64,000 nucleotides of DNA from Aegilops tauschii subsp. strangulata (GCF_002575655.3 NC_053040.3:158535148-158599147), one strand, 5' to 3'; counted from the first letter of the stretch, positions 12,121-24,088 are shown. The notes: generated from the letters alone by a model not told the origin. Numbers and translations: made by a program.

Positions 12121-12480
12121 TCTGCGTCGGCAAAGCCCGGCCCCGCGCATACCTCAACCGCCATTGGGCCGACCGGAGACCAGGACGGACCAAGGAGTGA
12201 GGGGCTACGTGACCAGTTAGGCTCCTGAGTCGCGATGCTCAGGAGTCCCCCTTGACGCGCAAACAGCTTATAGGGAGAATTCGCGAGGATAGATTAATGT
12301 TCTACGTCGGCAGAGCCCGGCCCCGCGCATACCTCAACCGCCATTGGGCCGACCGGAGACCAGGATGGACCAAGGAGTGAGGGGCTACGTGACCAGTTAG
12401 GCTCCTGAGTCGCGATGCTCAGGAGTCCCCCTTGACGTGCAAACAATTTCCGTACCTGCCCTCGCCGAGGCCTCGGGAGG
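12121..12480. repeat. 180 bp tandem repeat, two copies
   Basis: 12121-12300 and 12301-12480 align at an exact 180 bp offset, with few differences over the first ~150 bp. Each copy contains the hairpin CTCCTGA...TCAGGAG (12222-12245, 12402-12425). A third diverged piece with the same hairpin is at 13091-13114. It lies 3' of the antisense gene and 3' of the RT remnant. Confidence 0.85.
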
Positions 12481-13395
12481 CGCGCGCGACGCCCAGGTCC
12501 GGGAGACCTGGTTGGGTGGCGTGCGCTGGGGCACGACCCGAGCGGGTGCGACCTGAGCGCAGCCCCCGTGCCCAACCCCCTCGCGTGGCTCTCCCGAGGG
12601 GAGGCGTTGCGGTGAGGCTGGATGCTGAGCTCTGGGCTCCCTGAGGTTGGTACGACCGTGGGGCCGCCCTCAGTTGTTTATCACCAGCGCGGAGCATAGT
12701 GCTTCCGCTTGTGCACGGGCATAGCCGCTCCTCGGCAGTGTCGACGGCCAGCGCGGAGCATGGTGCTTCCACTTGTGCGTGGGATGGGGGCCCCCTCCGG
12801 GAGGAGCCCCCGGGGCGTGTACAGCCCCGTCCTGACACGTGGCTTGCATGGCAGGGCTGCGAGGTGTATCTGGGCACTCGTGAGCCAGCGCGGGACTCAC
12901 GAGGCCCTACCTCAAGGCGGGTTGCGCCTGGTCTTGAGTCTTGGTGACTGTGTGTTCCTGCAAGGCGGTTAGATGCAAGCACTCTACGTCCTCAGGTCCT
13001 GGCCCTCGAGCGAGCTCAGCCGCCGCTGGTATGCCAGGTCGCGATGCCGTGGTCAAGGCCAGGGAGTGAGGGCTGGAGAGCCAGTAAGAGCTCCTGAGTC
13101 GCGATGTTCAGGAGCCCCCCTTTTAATCCGCAAGCCAATTGCATAGGATGAACAGACCCGTGGTGGGCGGCAATCGAGCAGGCGATAGCCGTGGGCAGGT
13201 TAAGCATGGAAAGTAGATCAACTTAGGTAAATGCAGGAAGATACATGCCACTGGGTCCGGCCCGAGCGGCTTGGGGATGATGCAGCCTGAGGGGCGCCCC
13301 CAGCAAGGTAAGCTAAAGACATAAACAAAGGGATACATGCCATAGGGACGGACCCATGTGGCCTGGGAATGACGCAGCCCGATGGGTGCTCCCAG
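12481..13395. repeat. GC-rich T1 spacer with short duplications
   Basis: A motif GCGCGGAGCAT(A/G)GTGCTTCC occurs at about 12688 and 12753. The third hairpin copy is at 13091-13114. Long open frames here are composition artefacts, with no domain-like content. This is noncoding spacer between RT remains and the antisense gene. Confidence 0.5.
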
Positions 13396-14219
13396 CTAAA
13401 CGAGCTTGGAAGATGTCACCTGGTTCTGTAGACGAAGTAGAGTTGGTGCAGCTGAAGGCGTACGTCGAAGAAATGACTCCTCATAAGCCACCGGAGCCCT
13501 GAGCCTCGGGAGGCTCTGGGGGCTCGGGAGGTTCCCTGAAGACTGTCTCCATTTCCTCCAGGACGGCGTGGTACCTGGCCTCCTGAGCCGCCAGGACACG
13601 CCGCATGTTGCGGTGATAGGCTGACACCACGCTCGGCAAGCCGAAGGGCATGCGAACGTAGCTGTGTGGCGGGCCCTCGCAGCGGCCCACACATGAAGGC
13701 CAGAAGCGCTCCTGAGATGCGGCCCTGTTGAGCTCGGGGACGTCGATGCAGACATGCAGCCCAACATCCTCGCCAGGATGGGGAGCTGCGCCTCGTGAGC
13801 GGCTGTCGCCGTGCATGGCTCTTGCGTCTTGCAGTTCCTGAGTGGTCTTGGTGATGAACTCCTGAGTGGTGGGCACTCCTTGCCCTGTGCTCTCCTGAGG
13901 GACACGTGCTGCAAAGCACGCCTCCAAGTGGTTCCCAAACGCCTCCCTCGTGAGATTGGCAAGGTCCGAGGCCCTCCAGAAGAGAGCCCCGAGCCTTGTC
14001 CGAGGAGGGCGCCGGGCGCGCCTTCCTATGCGATGGAGGGAGGCACCCCTGGGACGGACGCTGATCCTGATGAGGCTCCTGCCGCGACACCATCCTCCTG
14101 AGGTCCTGCGCGGCGCAGCTGCTTCTTCTTGGGGATGGCCTCCGGAGGGCCCTCACTTCTGCTGTTGGGGTCGTCGATTGCTGCAGCTTGGAAGGCGCGC
14201 TCAAGGGAGCACACCGCAT
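13396..14219 (-). pseudogene. T1 reverse transcriptase remnant
   Basis: The minus strand keeps scattered RT landmarks: VCIDVPELNRA (the family's CVDFxxLNKA motif) followed within 40 residues by YVRMPFGLPSVVSAYHR (the MPFGLxNAxATYQR motif). The normal palm sequence between them and the catalytic (Y/F)xDD box are missing. Downstream it runs into Glu/Pro repeats. RNase H and integrase are absent. It is a collapsed RT that cannot be catalytic. Confidence 0.6.
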
Positions 14220-14229
14220 CTCTCTCTTC

Positions 14230-16494
14230 TCACGGGACCATGATTCCTCCGCTTCCCGGCATCTTGAGGACGTTGTAGCCGTGGTGGGTGACTGCCACGA
14301 ACTTGGCCAGGGCCGGATACCCGAGGATGGCGTTGTACGGGAGGCAGATGTGCGCGACGTGGAAGTCGATGAGCTCGGTGCGGTAATTCTTGCGCTCTCC
14401 GAAGGTGACAGGCAGGCGGACTTGCCCTATCGGTGTGGTGGAACCATCGGTCACTCCTGAGAAAGGTTTGGTAGGTTAGAGCTGCTCGTATGGCACTTGG
14501 AGGTTGTCGAACGTGTCGACGGACAGGACGTTGAGCCCTGCGCCGCCGTCGATGAGGGTCTTGGTAACCTGCACATTGCTGATGACTGGGGAGCACAACA
14601 TCGGGAGGGCGCCGGCGGTGGCCGCGCACTTGAGCTGATCTGCCGAGTTAAAAGTGATGGCACACTGGGAACACTTGAGCGGGCGTGTGGCCTCAAGCTT
14701 GGGGAGCACCACGTTCACCTCACGAGCGAACTGTTTGAAGATGCGAAGAGAGCCTGGGGCCTGGGCGCCGCCCAAGATGCATGCGATTGCGCGCGGCACC
14801 TGGAAGCCCCGAGCCCCCTCGTCCTGATGGTGGTCATCGTTCCTTCTTGGCGGCGGCAGCGGGGGGAGACCGGCGTTGCCTTGAGGGCGATCCTCACGAG
14901 GCTGATCCCTCCAGGCGCCCTCGCGAGGATGGTCCTGCCAGCGGTCCTCACGAGGCCTGTCACGCCATTCCTGGCGCGGGCCACGGTCGTCCCAGCGTCC
15001 GCCTCCACATCCTCCTCCACGGCCGTAGCCCCGGTCGCTGCGCTCGGGGTGTCGACCGAAGCGTCCTTCTCGTATGGCTCTGAGCTCTTGACAGTCACTG
15101 GTGTTGTGGGTGTTTAGGTTGTGGAAGGCGCAAAACGGTCTGCTGTTCTTGGATGACTCGGGCTGATCTCTGCCCCGCTTGGTGTCGGGCTCCACTGCTA
15201 GCACGGCTGCCTCCTTGCGCTTCACATCCTTGGCCTTGGCTTTCTTCTCCTCTGCGCCTGCGGCTGGCAGCTCAAGGAGAGAGAGGCGCCCCTCCTCAGC
15301 TCTTGCGCACTTGGTCGCTAGGTTGAACAGCTCTTGAGATGTGCAGAGCTCCTCGTGGATAGCGAACTCTTCCTTCATCTTGACATCACAGACGCCGTCT
15401 GAGAACGTGGAGATGATGGCCTCGTCCATGACCTTGGGGATCTTGAGGCGGGTGTTGTTGAAGTGCTGGATGTACTTCTGGAGGGTCTCTCCTGGTTGTT
15501 GCTTGATGTGGCGCAGGTCACCCGCGGCTGGCGGGCAGTCGCGAGTGCCCTGGAAGTTGGTGACGAAGCAGTCGCGCATCTCGTCCCAGGAGGAGATCAA
15601 GCCGTGCTGCAAGTTCAGGAGCCAGGAGCGGGCTCCATCCTTGAGAGCCATGGGAAACCAGTTCGCCATGACTTTCTCATCGCCATTGGCCGCTTCGATG
15701 CTCAGCTCATAGAGCTGCAGAAACTCCGTGGGGTTGGCAGTGCCGTCGTAGCGAGGAGGCAGGTCTGGCTTGAACTTGCCTGGCCAGGCGACGCTACGCA
15801 GCTCGGGGGTGAAGGCGCGGTAGCCGGCCGTGGTTGCGGGGGCCCTCTTCGAAGGTGGAGCTTGGTCTTGATGAGGTCCACGTGGCGCCACCACGGGCGC
15901 TGCGCGGTCTTGACGAGGCGGTGCGGGAAGCGCGGGTGCAGCTTCTCGCGGCCGCGGGATTTCTTGGCAGCTTCTCTCTTCGCGCGCGGGCACTGGGCGT
16001 GGCGGATCACGCCATGGGGCCGCGCGCCTTGGTGCCAAGGCACCGTCTTGGGGCAAAGGTGGTGGAGGCGCGCCATGAGCCTCATCGCCCGCGGCTTGTT
16101 GAAGGTGAGGTAGAGAGAGGGACGGCACCGGGGAGCCCCCTACGGCGCGGACGAGCTCGACGACGCGGTCGAGCCACTCCTCATAGAGGTCGTCGACGGG
16201 GCGGTAGCGCAGGAGTTCGTTTTTGGTGAGGAGTGCGGCCCGTGCCTCCACGGGAGCGCGACAAGCGTGAGACGAAGAACCGGCCGGGGTCAGCGATGGA
16301 GTGGCGGTGCGGCCGTCCTACCGCACCGAAGGATGCAGCGAGGACGCCTGCTGCTCGTTCCCCGTCGGGCCAGTGACAGCGTTGGCAGCGGGAGACGGAG
16401 AACGACGAGGTGGCCCGCTGACGGGAGCCGTCTGAGCAACGCGGGCGGTGAGGGCAGCCCGACGCTCAGCTCGAGCACGGCGAGCGTCTGCCAT
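14230..16494 (-). pseudogene. T1 gag-protease
   Basis: The start is taken at ATG 16494 (MADARRARAERRA). An in-frame TAG at 16318-16320 interrupts it, and the frame then runs open to TAA 14476-14478. The capsid-like retrotransposon gag domain lies around 15300-15770 (FLQLYELSIEAANGDEKVMA through QKYIQHFNNTR). A zinc-knuckle variant of the form C-x2-H-x4-H-x4-C (CAFHNLNTHNTSDC) follows, then Arg/Gly-Asp-rich repeats. The aspartic protease motif LIDGGAGLNVLS is near 14545. Protease sequence continues past the stop to about 14230 (LPYNAILGYPALAKF). Gag packages the RNA and the protease matures it. Two stops make it inactive as it stands. Confidence 0.8.
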
Positions 16495-16540
16495 GGAGAC
16501 GGCGGAGTGACGAACTGATGGAAGGGAAGCTATGGCGCAC

Positions 16541-16559
16541 CACTACCTGGCGCGCCAAA
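16541..16559 (-). other. T1 primer-binding-site-like sequence
   Basis: Directly inside the 5' LTR the minus strand reads TTTGGCGCGCCAGGTAGTG. A tRNA-complementary site is expected here. I have not matched it to a specific tRNA. Confidence 0.4.
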
Positions 16560-17471
16560 TTTCAAATGTGGGGTTCCGGCAAACCCTTAAGGCTCGAACA
16601 CTTGGGTGCGCGTGAAGTCTTTCCCTCCTACCGATCTACGCCCTAGCTCGCTAAGATCTCGCGGACGAACTCGACGAACTCGCAACACAAAGAGACACGG
16701 GATTTATACAGGTTCGGGCCACCGTTGTGGTGTAATACCCTACTCCAGTGTGGTGGTGGTGGATTGCCTCTTGGGCTGATGATGAACAGTACAGAGGGAA
16801 GAACATCCTCCTGAGGTTGAGGTGTTCTTGTGCTTGGTGACTTAGCGGGTGAGAGCTGGATGAACTGCTCGATCCGATCCCCTCTACTGTGGTAGCTAGC
16901 TCTACTTATATAGGCCCTGGTCCTCTTCCCAAATATTGAGCGGGAAGGGAGCCAACAACGGCGGGCGAATTTGAAGGGGGACAGCTAGTACAAGCTATCC
17001 TGACAAAAGTGGTCTTCGCCTGCGAAAAGCTCTGGTGGTGACGCCGTCCTGAGCTCCACGATGACCTCCGCCTTGCCGTCCTCCTGGTCTTGGTCTCGTT
17101 GCACCGATATAGCAACCTTTGCCTGATGCCTCGGTACTCCTCGCCTGCGCTGGCCTCCTTAGCACCAAAGAGGAAACAAGGACGCTGCGCGCGCTGGCGC
17201 TCGCCTGGCGCCTGCCTGGTGTCGATCGTCATGGCTCACGTCATGAGAGCCTCGTGAGGTTTGCCCCGCCTTGATATCTCCGCTCCTCGCGAGCCTACCT
17301 GATTAGGCTACTCCCGAAGTGGTCTTGCGTCGCCCGCCTCGCGAGGCTTGGCCCCTCGCGAGGGTCTTGGATGCCTTCTTGATAAAGATGGGCCATACGG
17401 CCTGCTAGCTTAGCCACGCCGTGGGCCGCAGGCAGGCAAGTCTGGGGACCCCCGTTCCCAGAACACCGACA
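16560..17471 (-). repeat. T1 5' LTR
   Basis: It is 912 bp, closely similar to 8119-9031. The inner end has decayed (TTTCAA on the plus strand where the partner has TGTCGG). The minus-strand TATA box is TATATA at 16907-16912, with GC-rich promoter sequence around it. Confidence 0.85.
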
Positions 17472-17621
17472 GAGACCATCTTCATCCTACGCCTCCCGCG
17501 AATTGATAAACCTTAGGTCATCCACTTGAGGGAAATTGGCTACTGTCCTACAAACCTCTGCACTTGGAGGCCCAACAACGTCTACAAGAAGAAGGTTGCG
17601 TAGTAGACATCAAGCAGTTTC

Positions 17622-17639
17622 TGGCGCCATTGCCGGGGA
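17622..17639 (+). other. Primer binding site of the 6564 element
   Basis: TGGCGCCATTGCCGGGGA starts 9 nt after the 5' LTR end. It differs by one base from the Athila-type site TGGCGCCGTTGCCGGGGA, commonly attributed to tRNA-Asp. It sets the plus orientation. Confidence 0.8.
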
Positions 17640-17736
17640 GGTTAGTTCTTGAAGGTATATCTTTTGATCTTGCAATCGAATCTTTTAGTTTCTTGTTTTA
17701 TCACTAGTTAGTTTATAAAAGAAAACTACAAAAAAA

Positions 17737-19574
17737 ATGGAATTGAGGGTGCCTCATATGCTCCATCCTTTTAATATCTTTCATGAAAATAAGGATTCCG
17801 ATAATTATGCTCAATTGCTAGAGGAAGAATGCATTAGGATGTTTGGCACTAAATATTTGAATGATGAGCATGATTGCAATGTTGTTAGTATGAATTCTTT
17901 GAATATCCATAGTACTAATGATGATTGCACTAGTCATGATGAAAATGTCTCTTATAAGCATGTCAACTTTTGTGGAATACATAGAGCTTACAAGTACACA
18001 CCAAATAGGGAAGATAGATTTTGCAAGAGGCATAAGTATTTGGAAACTAAATGGTTGCAAGAAAGGCTAGATGATTGTGCTAAAAGATTCAATATTTATT
18101 GCCATCATTGTGAACTTTGCAATGAACATGGTCATTTAAAGCGCCAATGCTATTTGTTTCATGATCAAATCATGTCCAAAATTTGTGATAACTTGATTAC
18201 CCTTAGCATCATAAAGAGCTTAGTCTTCTTTTGGGGTATGAAGAAATGAAACGTATAACTGAGGGTATTCCAAAATTTAATCTTGATAGATTTCTTGATT
18301 TTGATCTAGAAGAATTTTTGATGTATTGTGCGGTGAATCGCATTGAAAATCCTTATATTGCCAACTGCATAAAGAAAAGAAAACAAATAGAAGATGAAGA
18401 GAATACTAATGGAAGGGAAGAGACTTCCCAATATCCTCCTATTATTTCTTATGATGAATCGGGTAACGAGGAGGAGCTTTCTATTCAACCAATCTCATTA
18501 ATAAGGAGCTCAAAAAAGAGGGTTAAACCCACACATGATGTGAAGAAGAAAAATAAAAGACGGAGAAGCAAAGGTACAAAGGTATCCCTCCCAAATGATG
18601 TTGCTCCTATTACTCATTGTGATGATGATAATTGCTATACTATTGGTGTTATCCATACTATTAATGATGAGAGTGATTATGCTTATGATATGAAAAGGCC
18701 CAAGCTTGGGGATGCTATGTTTGATGAGAATGACAAGTTTGAAAATATATTTGCTGCAATTTATGTTTGTCCCAAGCTTGGGGATGCTATGTTTAATGAA
18801 GATGATATTTTTAGTCTCCCAAGTTTTGATATGCAAATTTATTATGATGATAGCATGCCTCCTACTTATGATGATTATATTGATGAAAGTGGGTTTGGAA
18901 GAGTGTCAACTTTAGGAAGTAATGATCCCACTATTTTGGAGGGTGTTGAATCTTATTGTGACAATTATGAAAGTGGATTTGGAGAGGTAATGACTTTATT
19001 TAGTAATGATTCCACTATCTTGGAAGTGGTTTCAATCGATTATGATGAGAACAAAGTGGCTACTTAAGATGATTATTGTGATGACACTTATCCTATAAAA
19101 AGTAGTGATGATTATATTTATAAAACTTGTCATGATTATGATTACCCTTTTTCTGAACATTACTCTTTTAATGTGGAAACAATTTAAAGTATTCGAGTTT
19201 CTTATGATACTCCCACTATTCTGAATGAGAAGAATTTTGCTTATGTGGAGAGTAATAAAATTTATATTCTTGTATATCATGAAAAGAATGCTTTAGGTGC
19301 TGGTTATATTGTTGAATTCATTCTTGATGCTACTGAAAATTATTATGAGGGAGGAATATATACTTGTAGGAATTGCAATAATATCAAGTTTCCTCTTTAT
19401 GTGTTGAAAATCTTGAAGTTATGCTTGTTTTGCCTTCCTATGCTAGTTGATTATTGTTCCCATAAGTTGTTTCCTCGCAAAATCCCTATGCATGGGAATT
19501 GGGTTAGACTTAAATGTGCTAGTCATATTCTTCATGATGCTCTCTTTATGTTTCAATTCTTATCTTTTATGTGA
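17737..19574 (+). pseudogene. Retroelement ORF with a CCHC zinc knuckle, unknown function
   Basis: The frame starts at ATG 17737. Around residues 125-145 is YCHHCELCNEHGHLKRQC, which contains a canonical C-x2-C-x4-H-x4-C zinc knuckle, an RNA-binding motif of Gag-type proteins. One frame change near 18205 moves to the frame running to 19067, where TAA stops it. Coding-like sequence continues past that and past TAA near 19186, up to 19574. The C-terminal half is acidic (Asp/Tyr-rich) with a basic KKRVKPTHDVKKKNKRRR patch and two copies of PKLGDAMF. No capsid, protease or polymerase motif is visible. It may be an RNA-binding accessory protein of a non-autonomous element. Confidence 0.6.
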
Positions 19575-21508
19575 GCGCTTGTTGGGAGGCAACCCAATTT
19601 TACTTTTGTCCTTTGCTTTTGCTCCTGTTTAGTAATAAATAATTCATCTAGCCTCTGTTTATATGTGATTTTATGTTTTAATTAGTGTTAGTGCCAAGTA
19701 GAACCTTTGGGAAGACTTGGGTGAAGTCTATGTGATCTTGCTGTAAAAAACAGAAACTTTAGCGCTCACGAGATTAGCTGCCATATTTACTGAAGAGTGA
19801 TTTTAGGTTGATTCTTTTTGTAGATGATTAATAGACAAATTCCTCACGTCCACCAATTTATTTCTGAATTTTTGGAGTTCCAGAAGTATACGTTTGATAC
19901 AGATTACTACAGACTGTTCTGTTTTTGACAGATTCTGTTTTCTATGTGTTGTTTGCTTATTTTGATGAATCTAGGAGTAGTATCGGAGGGTATGAACCAT
20001 AGATAAGTTGGAATACAGTAGATATTACACCAATAGGAATTTAGAATTAGTTCACAGAAGTACCAAAAGTGGTGATTTATTTTCTTATACTAACGGAGCT
20101 TACGAGTTTTTCTGTTGAGTTTTGTGTTGTGAAGTTTCCAAGTTTTGGGTAAAGATTCGATGGACTATGGAATAAGGAGTGGAAAGAGCCTAAGCTTGGG
20201 GATGCCCAAGGCACCCCAAGGTAATATTCAAGGACAACCAAGAGCCTAAGCTTGGGGATGCCCCGGATGGCATCCCCTCTTTCGTCTTCGTTCATCGGTA
20301 ACTTTACTTGGAGCTATATTTTTATTCACCACATGATATGTGTTTTTCTTGGAGCGTCATTTTATTTTATTTTGTTTTGCTTGATGTTTGAATAAAATAC
20401 CAAGATCTTAAATTCTTAAATGTTAGAGAGTCTTCACATATTTGCATAATTATTCAACTACTCATTGATCTTTACTTATATCTTTCGGAGTAGTTTTTCA
20501 TTTGCTCTAGTGCTTCACTTATATCCTTTTAGAGCACGGCGGTGGTTTTATTTTGAAGAAATAGATGAACTCTCATGCTTCACTTATATTATTTTGAGAG
20601 TCTTTAGAACAGCATGGTAATTTTCTCTGGTTATGAAACTAGTCCTAATATGATGGGCATCCAAGATGGGTATAATAAAAACTTTCATAGAGTGCATTGA
20701 ATACTATGAGAAGTTTGATACTTGATAATTGTTTTAAGATATAAAGGTGGTGATATTAGAGTCGTGCTAGTTGAGTAATTGTGAATTTGAGAAATACTTG
20801 TGTTGGAGTTTGCAATTCCCGTAACATGCACGTATGGTAAATGTTGTGTGTCAAATTTCAAGCATGAGGTGTTTCTTTGATTGTCCTCCTTATGAGTGGC
20901 GGTCGGGGACGAGCGATGGTCTTTTCCTACCAATCTATCCCCCTAGGAGTAGCGCGTAGTGCTTGGTTTTTGATGACTTTTAGATTTTTGCAATAAGTAT
21001 GTGAGTTCTTTATGACTAATGTTGAGTCCATGGATTATACGCACTCTCGCCCTTCCATCATTGCTAGCCTCTTCGGTACCGTGCATTGCCCTTTCTCACC
21101 TTGAGAGTTGGTGCAAACTTCACGGTGCATCCAAACCCCGTGATATGATACACTCTATCACACATAAACCTCCTTATATCTTCCTCAAAACAGCCACCAT
21201 ACCTACCTATTATGGCATTTCCATAGCCATTCCGAGATATATTGCCATGCAACTTTCCACCGTTCTGTTTATTATGACACGCATCATCATTGTCATATTG
21301 CCTTGCATGATCATGTAGTTGGCATCGTATTTGTGGAAAAGCCACGGTTCATAATTCTTTCATACATGTCACTCATGAGGCATTGCCCATCCCGGTACAC
21401 CGTCGGAGGCATTCATATAGAGTCATACTTTGTTCTAGTATCGAGTTGTAATCTTTGAGTTGTAAATAAATAGAAGCGTGATGATCATCATTAATATAGC
21501 ATTGTCCC

Positions 21509-21610
21509 GAAAAAAAGAAAAGAAAGAAAAGAAAAAGAAGGCCAAATAAAAAAAGAAAAAAGAAAGGCCAATTAAAAAAAGGCCAAATAAAAAAAAGAGA
21601 AATAAAAGGG
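21509..21610 (+). repeat. A/G-rich simple-sequence tract
   Basis: About 100 bp of AAAGAAA/GGCCAAATAAA repeats. Counterparts on the opposite strand lie at about 45883-45960 and 54325-54400 in the two related elements, at a similar distance (~0.8 kb) from the LTR. Confidence 0.7.
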
Positions 21611-22384
21611 ACAATACTACTATCCTTTTTCCACACTTGTGCTTCAAAGTAGCGCCATGATCTTCATGATAGAGAGTCTCTTATATTGTCACTTTCATAT
21701 ACTAGTGGGAATTTTTCATTATAGAACTTGGATTGTATATTCCAACGATGGGATTCCTCAAATGTCCTAGGTCTTCGTGAGCAAGCAAGTTGGATGCACA
21801 CCCACTTAGTTTCTTTTGATGAGCTTTCATACATTTATAGCTCTAGTGCATCCGTTGCATGGCAATCCCTACTCCTCGCATTGAAATCAATTGATGGGCA
21901 TCTCCCTAGCCCGTTGATTAGCCGCGTCAATGTGAGACTTTCTCTTTTTTTGTCTTCTTCACACAACCTCCATCATTATACTCTATTCCACCCATAGTGC
22001 TATGTCCATGGCTCACGCTCATGTATTGCATGAAAGTTGAATTTTTTTTTAGATTACTAAAGTATGAAACAATTGCTTGGCTTGTCATCGGGGTTGTGCA
22101 TGATGAGAGCATTTTTGTGTGACGAAAATGAAGCATAGCCAAACTATATGATTTTGTAGGGATAAGCTTTCTTTGGCCATGTTATTTTGAGAAGACATAA
22201 TTGCTTGGTTAGTATGCTTGAAGTATTATTATTTTGATGTCAATATTAAACTTTTGTCTTGACTCTTATGGATCTGAATATTCTTGCCACAATACAGAAG
22301 ATTACGTTGATAAATATGTTAGGTAGCATTCCACATCAAAAATTCTATTTTTATCATTTACCTACTTGAGGACGAGCAGGAATT

Positions 22385-22399
22385 AAGCTTGGGGATGCT
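22385..22399 (+). other. Polypurine tract
   Basis: AAGCTTGGGGATGCT directly precedes the 3' LTR, the place of plus-strand priming. The same motif occurs at four other places in this element. Confidence 0.65.
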
Positions 22400-24083
22400 T
22401 GATACGTCTCCAACGTATCTATAATTTTTTTATTGTTCCATGCTATTATTTTATCCGTCCAGGATGTTTTATATGCATTTATATGATATTTTATATGATT
22501 TTTGGGACTAACCTATTAACCTAGAGCCCAGTGCCAGTTTCTGTTTTTTCCTTGTTTTTGAGTATCGCAGAAAAGGAAAACCAAACGGAGTCTAATTGAC
22601 CTGAAACTTCACGGAACTTATTTTTGGACCAGAAGAAGGCCATGGAGTAAAAGAGTTGGGACAGAAGAGTCCTGGGCTGCCCACGAGGGTGGGGGCGCCC
22701 ACCCCCTGGGCGCGCCTCCCTACCTCGTGGATAGCCTAGAGACCCCCCTGACTTGTTCCCGACGCCAAAACCTCTTATATATACAGAAACCCCCAGAACA
22801 TAACCTAGATCGGGAGTTCCGCCGCCGCAAGCCCCTGTAGCCACCGAAAACTAATCTAGACCCGTTCCGGCACCCTACCGGAGGGGGAATCCCTCTCCGG
22901 TGGCCATCTTCATCATCCCGGCGCTCTCCATGACGAGGAGGGAGTAGTTCACCCTCGAGGCTGAGGGTATGTACCAGTAGCTATGTGTTTGATCTCTCCC
23001 TCTCGTGTTCTTGATTTGGCACGATCTTGATGTATCGCGAGCTTTGCTATTATAGCTGGATCTTATGATGTTTCTCCCCCTCTACTCTCTTGTAATGGAT
23101 TTAGTTTTCCCTTTGAAGTTATATTATCGGATTGAGTCTTTAAGGATTTGAGAACACTTGATGTATGTCTTGCATGTTCTTATCTGTGGTGACAATGGGA
23201 TATCACGTGATCTACTTGATGTATGTTTTGGTGATCAACTTGCGGGTTCCGTAACATTGTGAACTTATGCATAGGGGTTGGCACACGTTTTCGTCTTGAC
23301 TTTCCGGTAGAAACTTTGGGACACTCTTTGAAGTTCTTTGTGTTGGTTTGAATAGATGAATCTAAGATTGTGTGATGCATATCGTATAATCATGCCCACG
23401 GATACTTGAGGTGACATTGGAGTATCTAGGTGACATTAGGGTTTTGGTTGATTTGTGTCTTAAGGTGTTATTCTAGTACGAACTCTAGGATAGATCGAAC
23501 GGAAAGAATAACTTCGTGTTATTTTACTACGCACTCTTGAATAGATCGATCAGAAAGAATAAATTTGCGGTGGTTTCGTACCCTACAATAATCTCTTCGT
23601 TTGTTCTCCACTGTTAGTGACTTTGGTGTGACTCTTTGTTGCATGTTGAGGCATAGTTATATGATTCAGTTATGTTATTATTGTTGAGAGAACTTGCACT
23701 AGTGAAAGTATGAACCCTAGGCCTTGTTTCCTAGCATTGCAATACCGTTTGTGCTCACTTTTATCATTAGTTACCTTGCTGTTTTTATATTTTCAGATTA
23801 CAAAAACCTATATCTATCATCCATATTGCACTTGTATCACCATCTCTTCGCCGAACTAGTGCACCTATACAATTTAACATTGTACTGGGTGTGTTGGGGA
23901 CACAAGAGACTCTTTGTTATTTGGTTGCAGGGTTGCTCGAGAGAGACCATCTTCATCCTACGCCTCCCACGTATTGATAAACCTTAGGTCATCCACTAGA
24001 GGGAAATTTGCTACTGTCCTACAAACCTCTGCACTTGGAGGCCCAACAACGTCTACAAGAAGAAGGTTGCGTAGTAGACATCA
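22400..24083 (+). repeat. 3' LTR of the 6564 element
   Basis: It is 1684 bp, from TGATACG to GACATCA, uninterrupted. TATATATA lies at 22776-22783 and a GC-rich block just upstream. Confidence 0.85.
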
Positions 24084-24088
24084 ACGTA

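Larger units (their letters stand above)
8119..17471 (-). mobile_element. Tat/Retand-type Gypsy element with antisense gene (element T1)
   Basis: It begins TGTCGG and ends CCGACA, and is bounded by the perfect 5 bp duplication GAGAC (8114-8118 and 17472-17476). Length is 9353 bp. gag and protease run on the minus strand, so the right LTR is the 5' LTR. In element order it holds the 5' LTR, a PBS-like site, gag, protease, a collapsed RT fragment, GC-rich tandem repeats, an antisense gene, a purine-rich tract and the 3' LTR. RNase H and integrase are absent, so it is non-autonomous. Antisense extra ORFs before the 3' LTR are known in Tat-lineage elements such as Grande. Confidence 0.85.
6564..17612 (+). 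repeat. 5' LTR, split by a nested element
   Basis: The LTR runs 6564-8118 and resumes at 17477-17612 after the insertion and its 5 bp duplication. It matches the 3' LTR at 22400-24083 closely, with scattered point differences. A GC-rich palindromic block (about 6846-6895) lies upstream of a TATA box. The 3' part carries the R/U5-like CTCTCTCTCT stretch near 7160 and ends at GACATCA. Confidence 0.85.
19575..22399 (+). other. 3' noncoding region of the 6564 element
   Basis: No gene is visible in this AT-rich region. It is clearly homologous, in reverse complement, to 45099-47909 and 53536-56421. It holds two copies of AAGCTTGGGGATGC at 20192-20205 and 20248-20261, a ~100 bp purine-only-like tract (21509-21610) and the polypurine tract at its end. 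Conservation among three elements suggests cis-acting roles (packaging, plus-strand priming). Confidence 0.6.
6564..24083 (+). mobile_element. Non-autonomous LTR retrotransposon, Sabrina-like, carrying a nested element
   Basis: The element begins TGATACGTCTCC and ends GACATCA, and is flanked by the 5 bp target duplication ACGTA (6559-6563 and 24084-24088). Without the nested insertion at 8119-17471 (and its duplicated GAGAC) it is about 8.16 kb, with LTRs of about 1.69 kb. The primer binding site and polypurine tract give plus orientation. The internal region has one broken ORF with a zinc knuckle (17737-19574) and about 2.8 kb of noncoding DNA. No capsid, protease, RT or integrase is seen, so it would need proteins from a partner. 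The LTR type is one I associate with the Triticeae Sabrina/WHAM group. Confidence 0.85.

Noticed and set aside
12419..12982. Long minus-strand frame in the T1 spacer
   Set aside because: Composition-driven; it spans tandem repeats and has equally long frames on the other strand.
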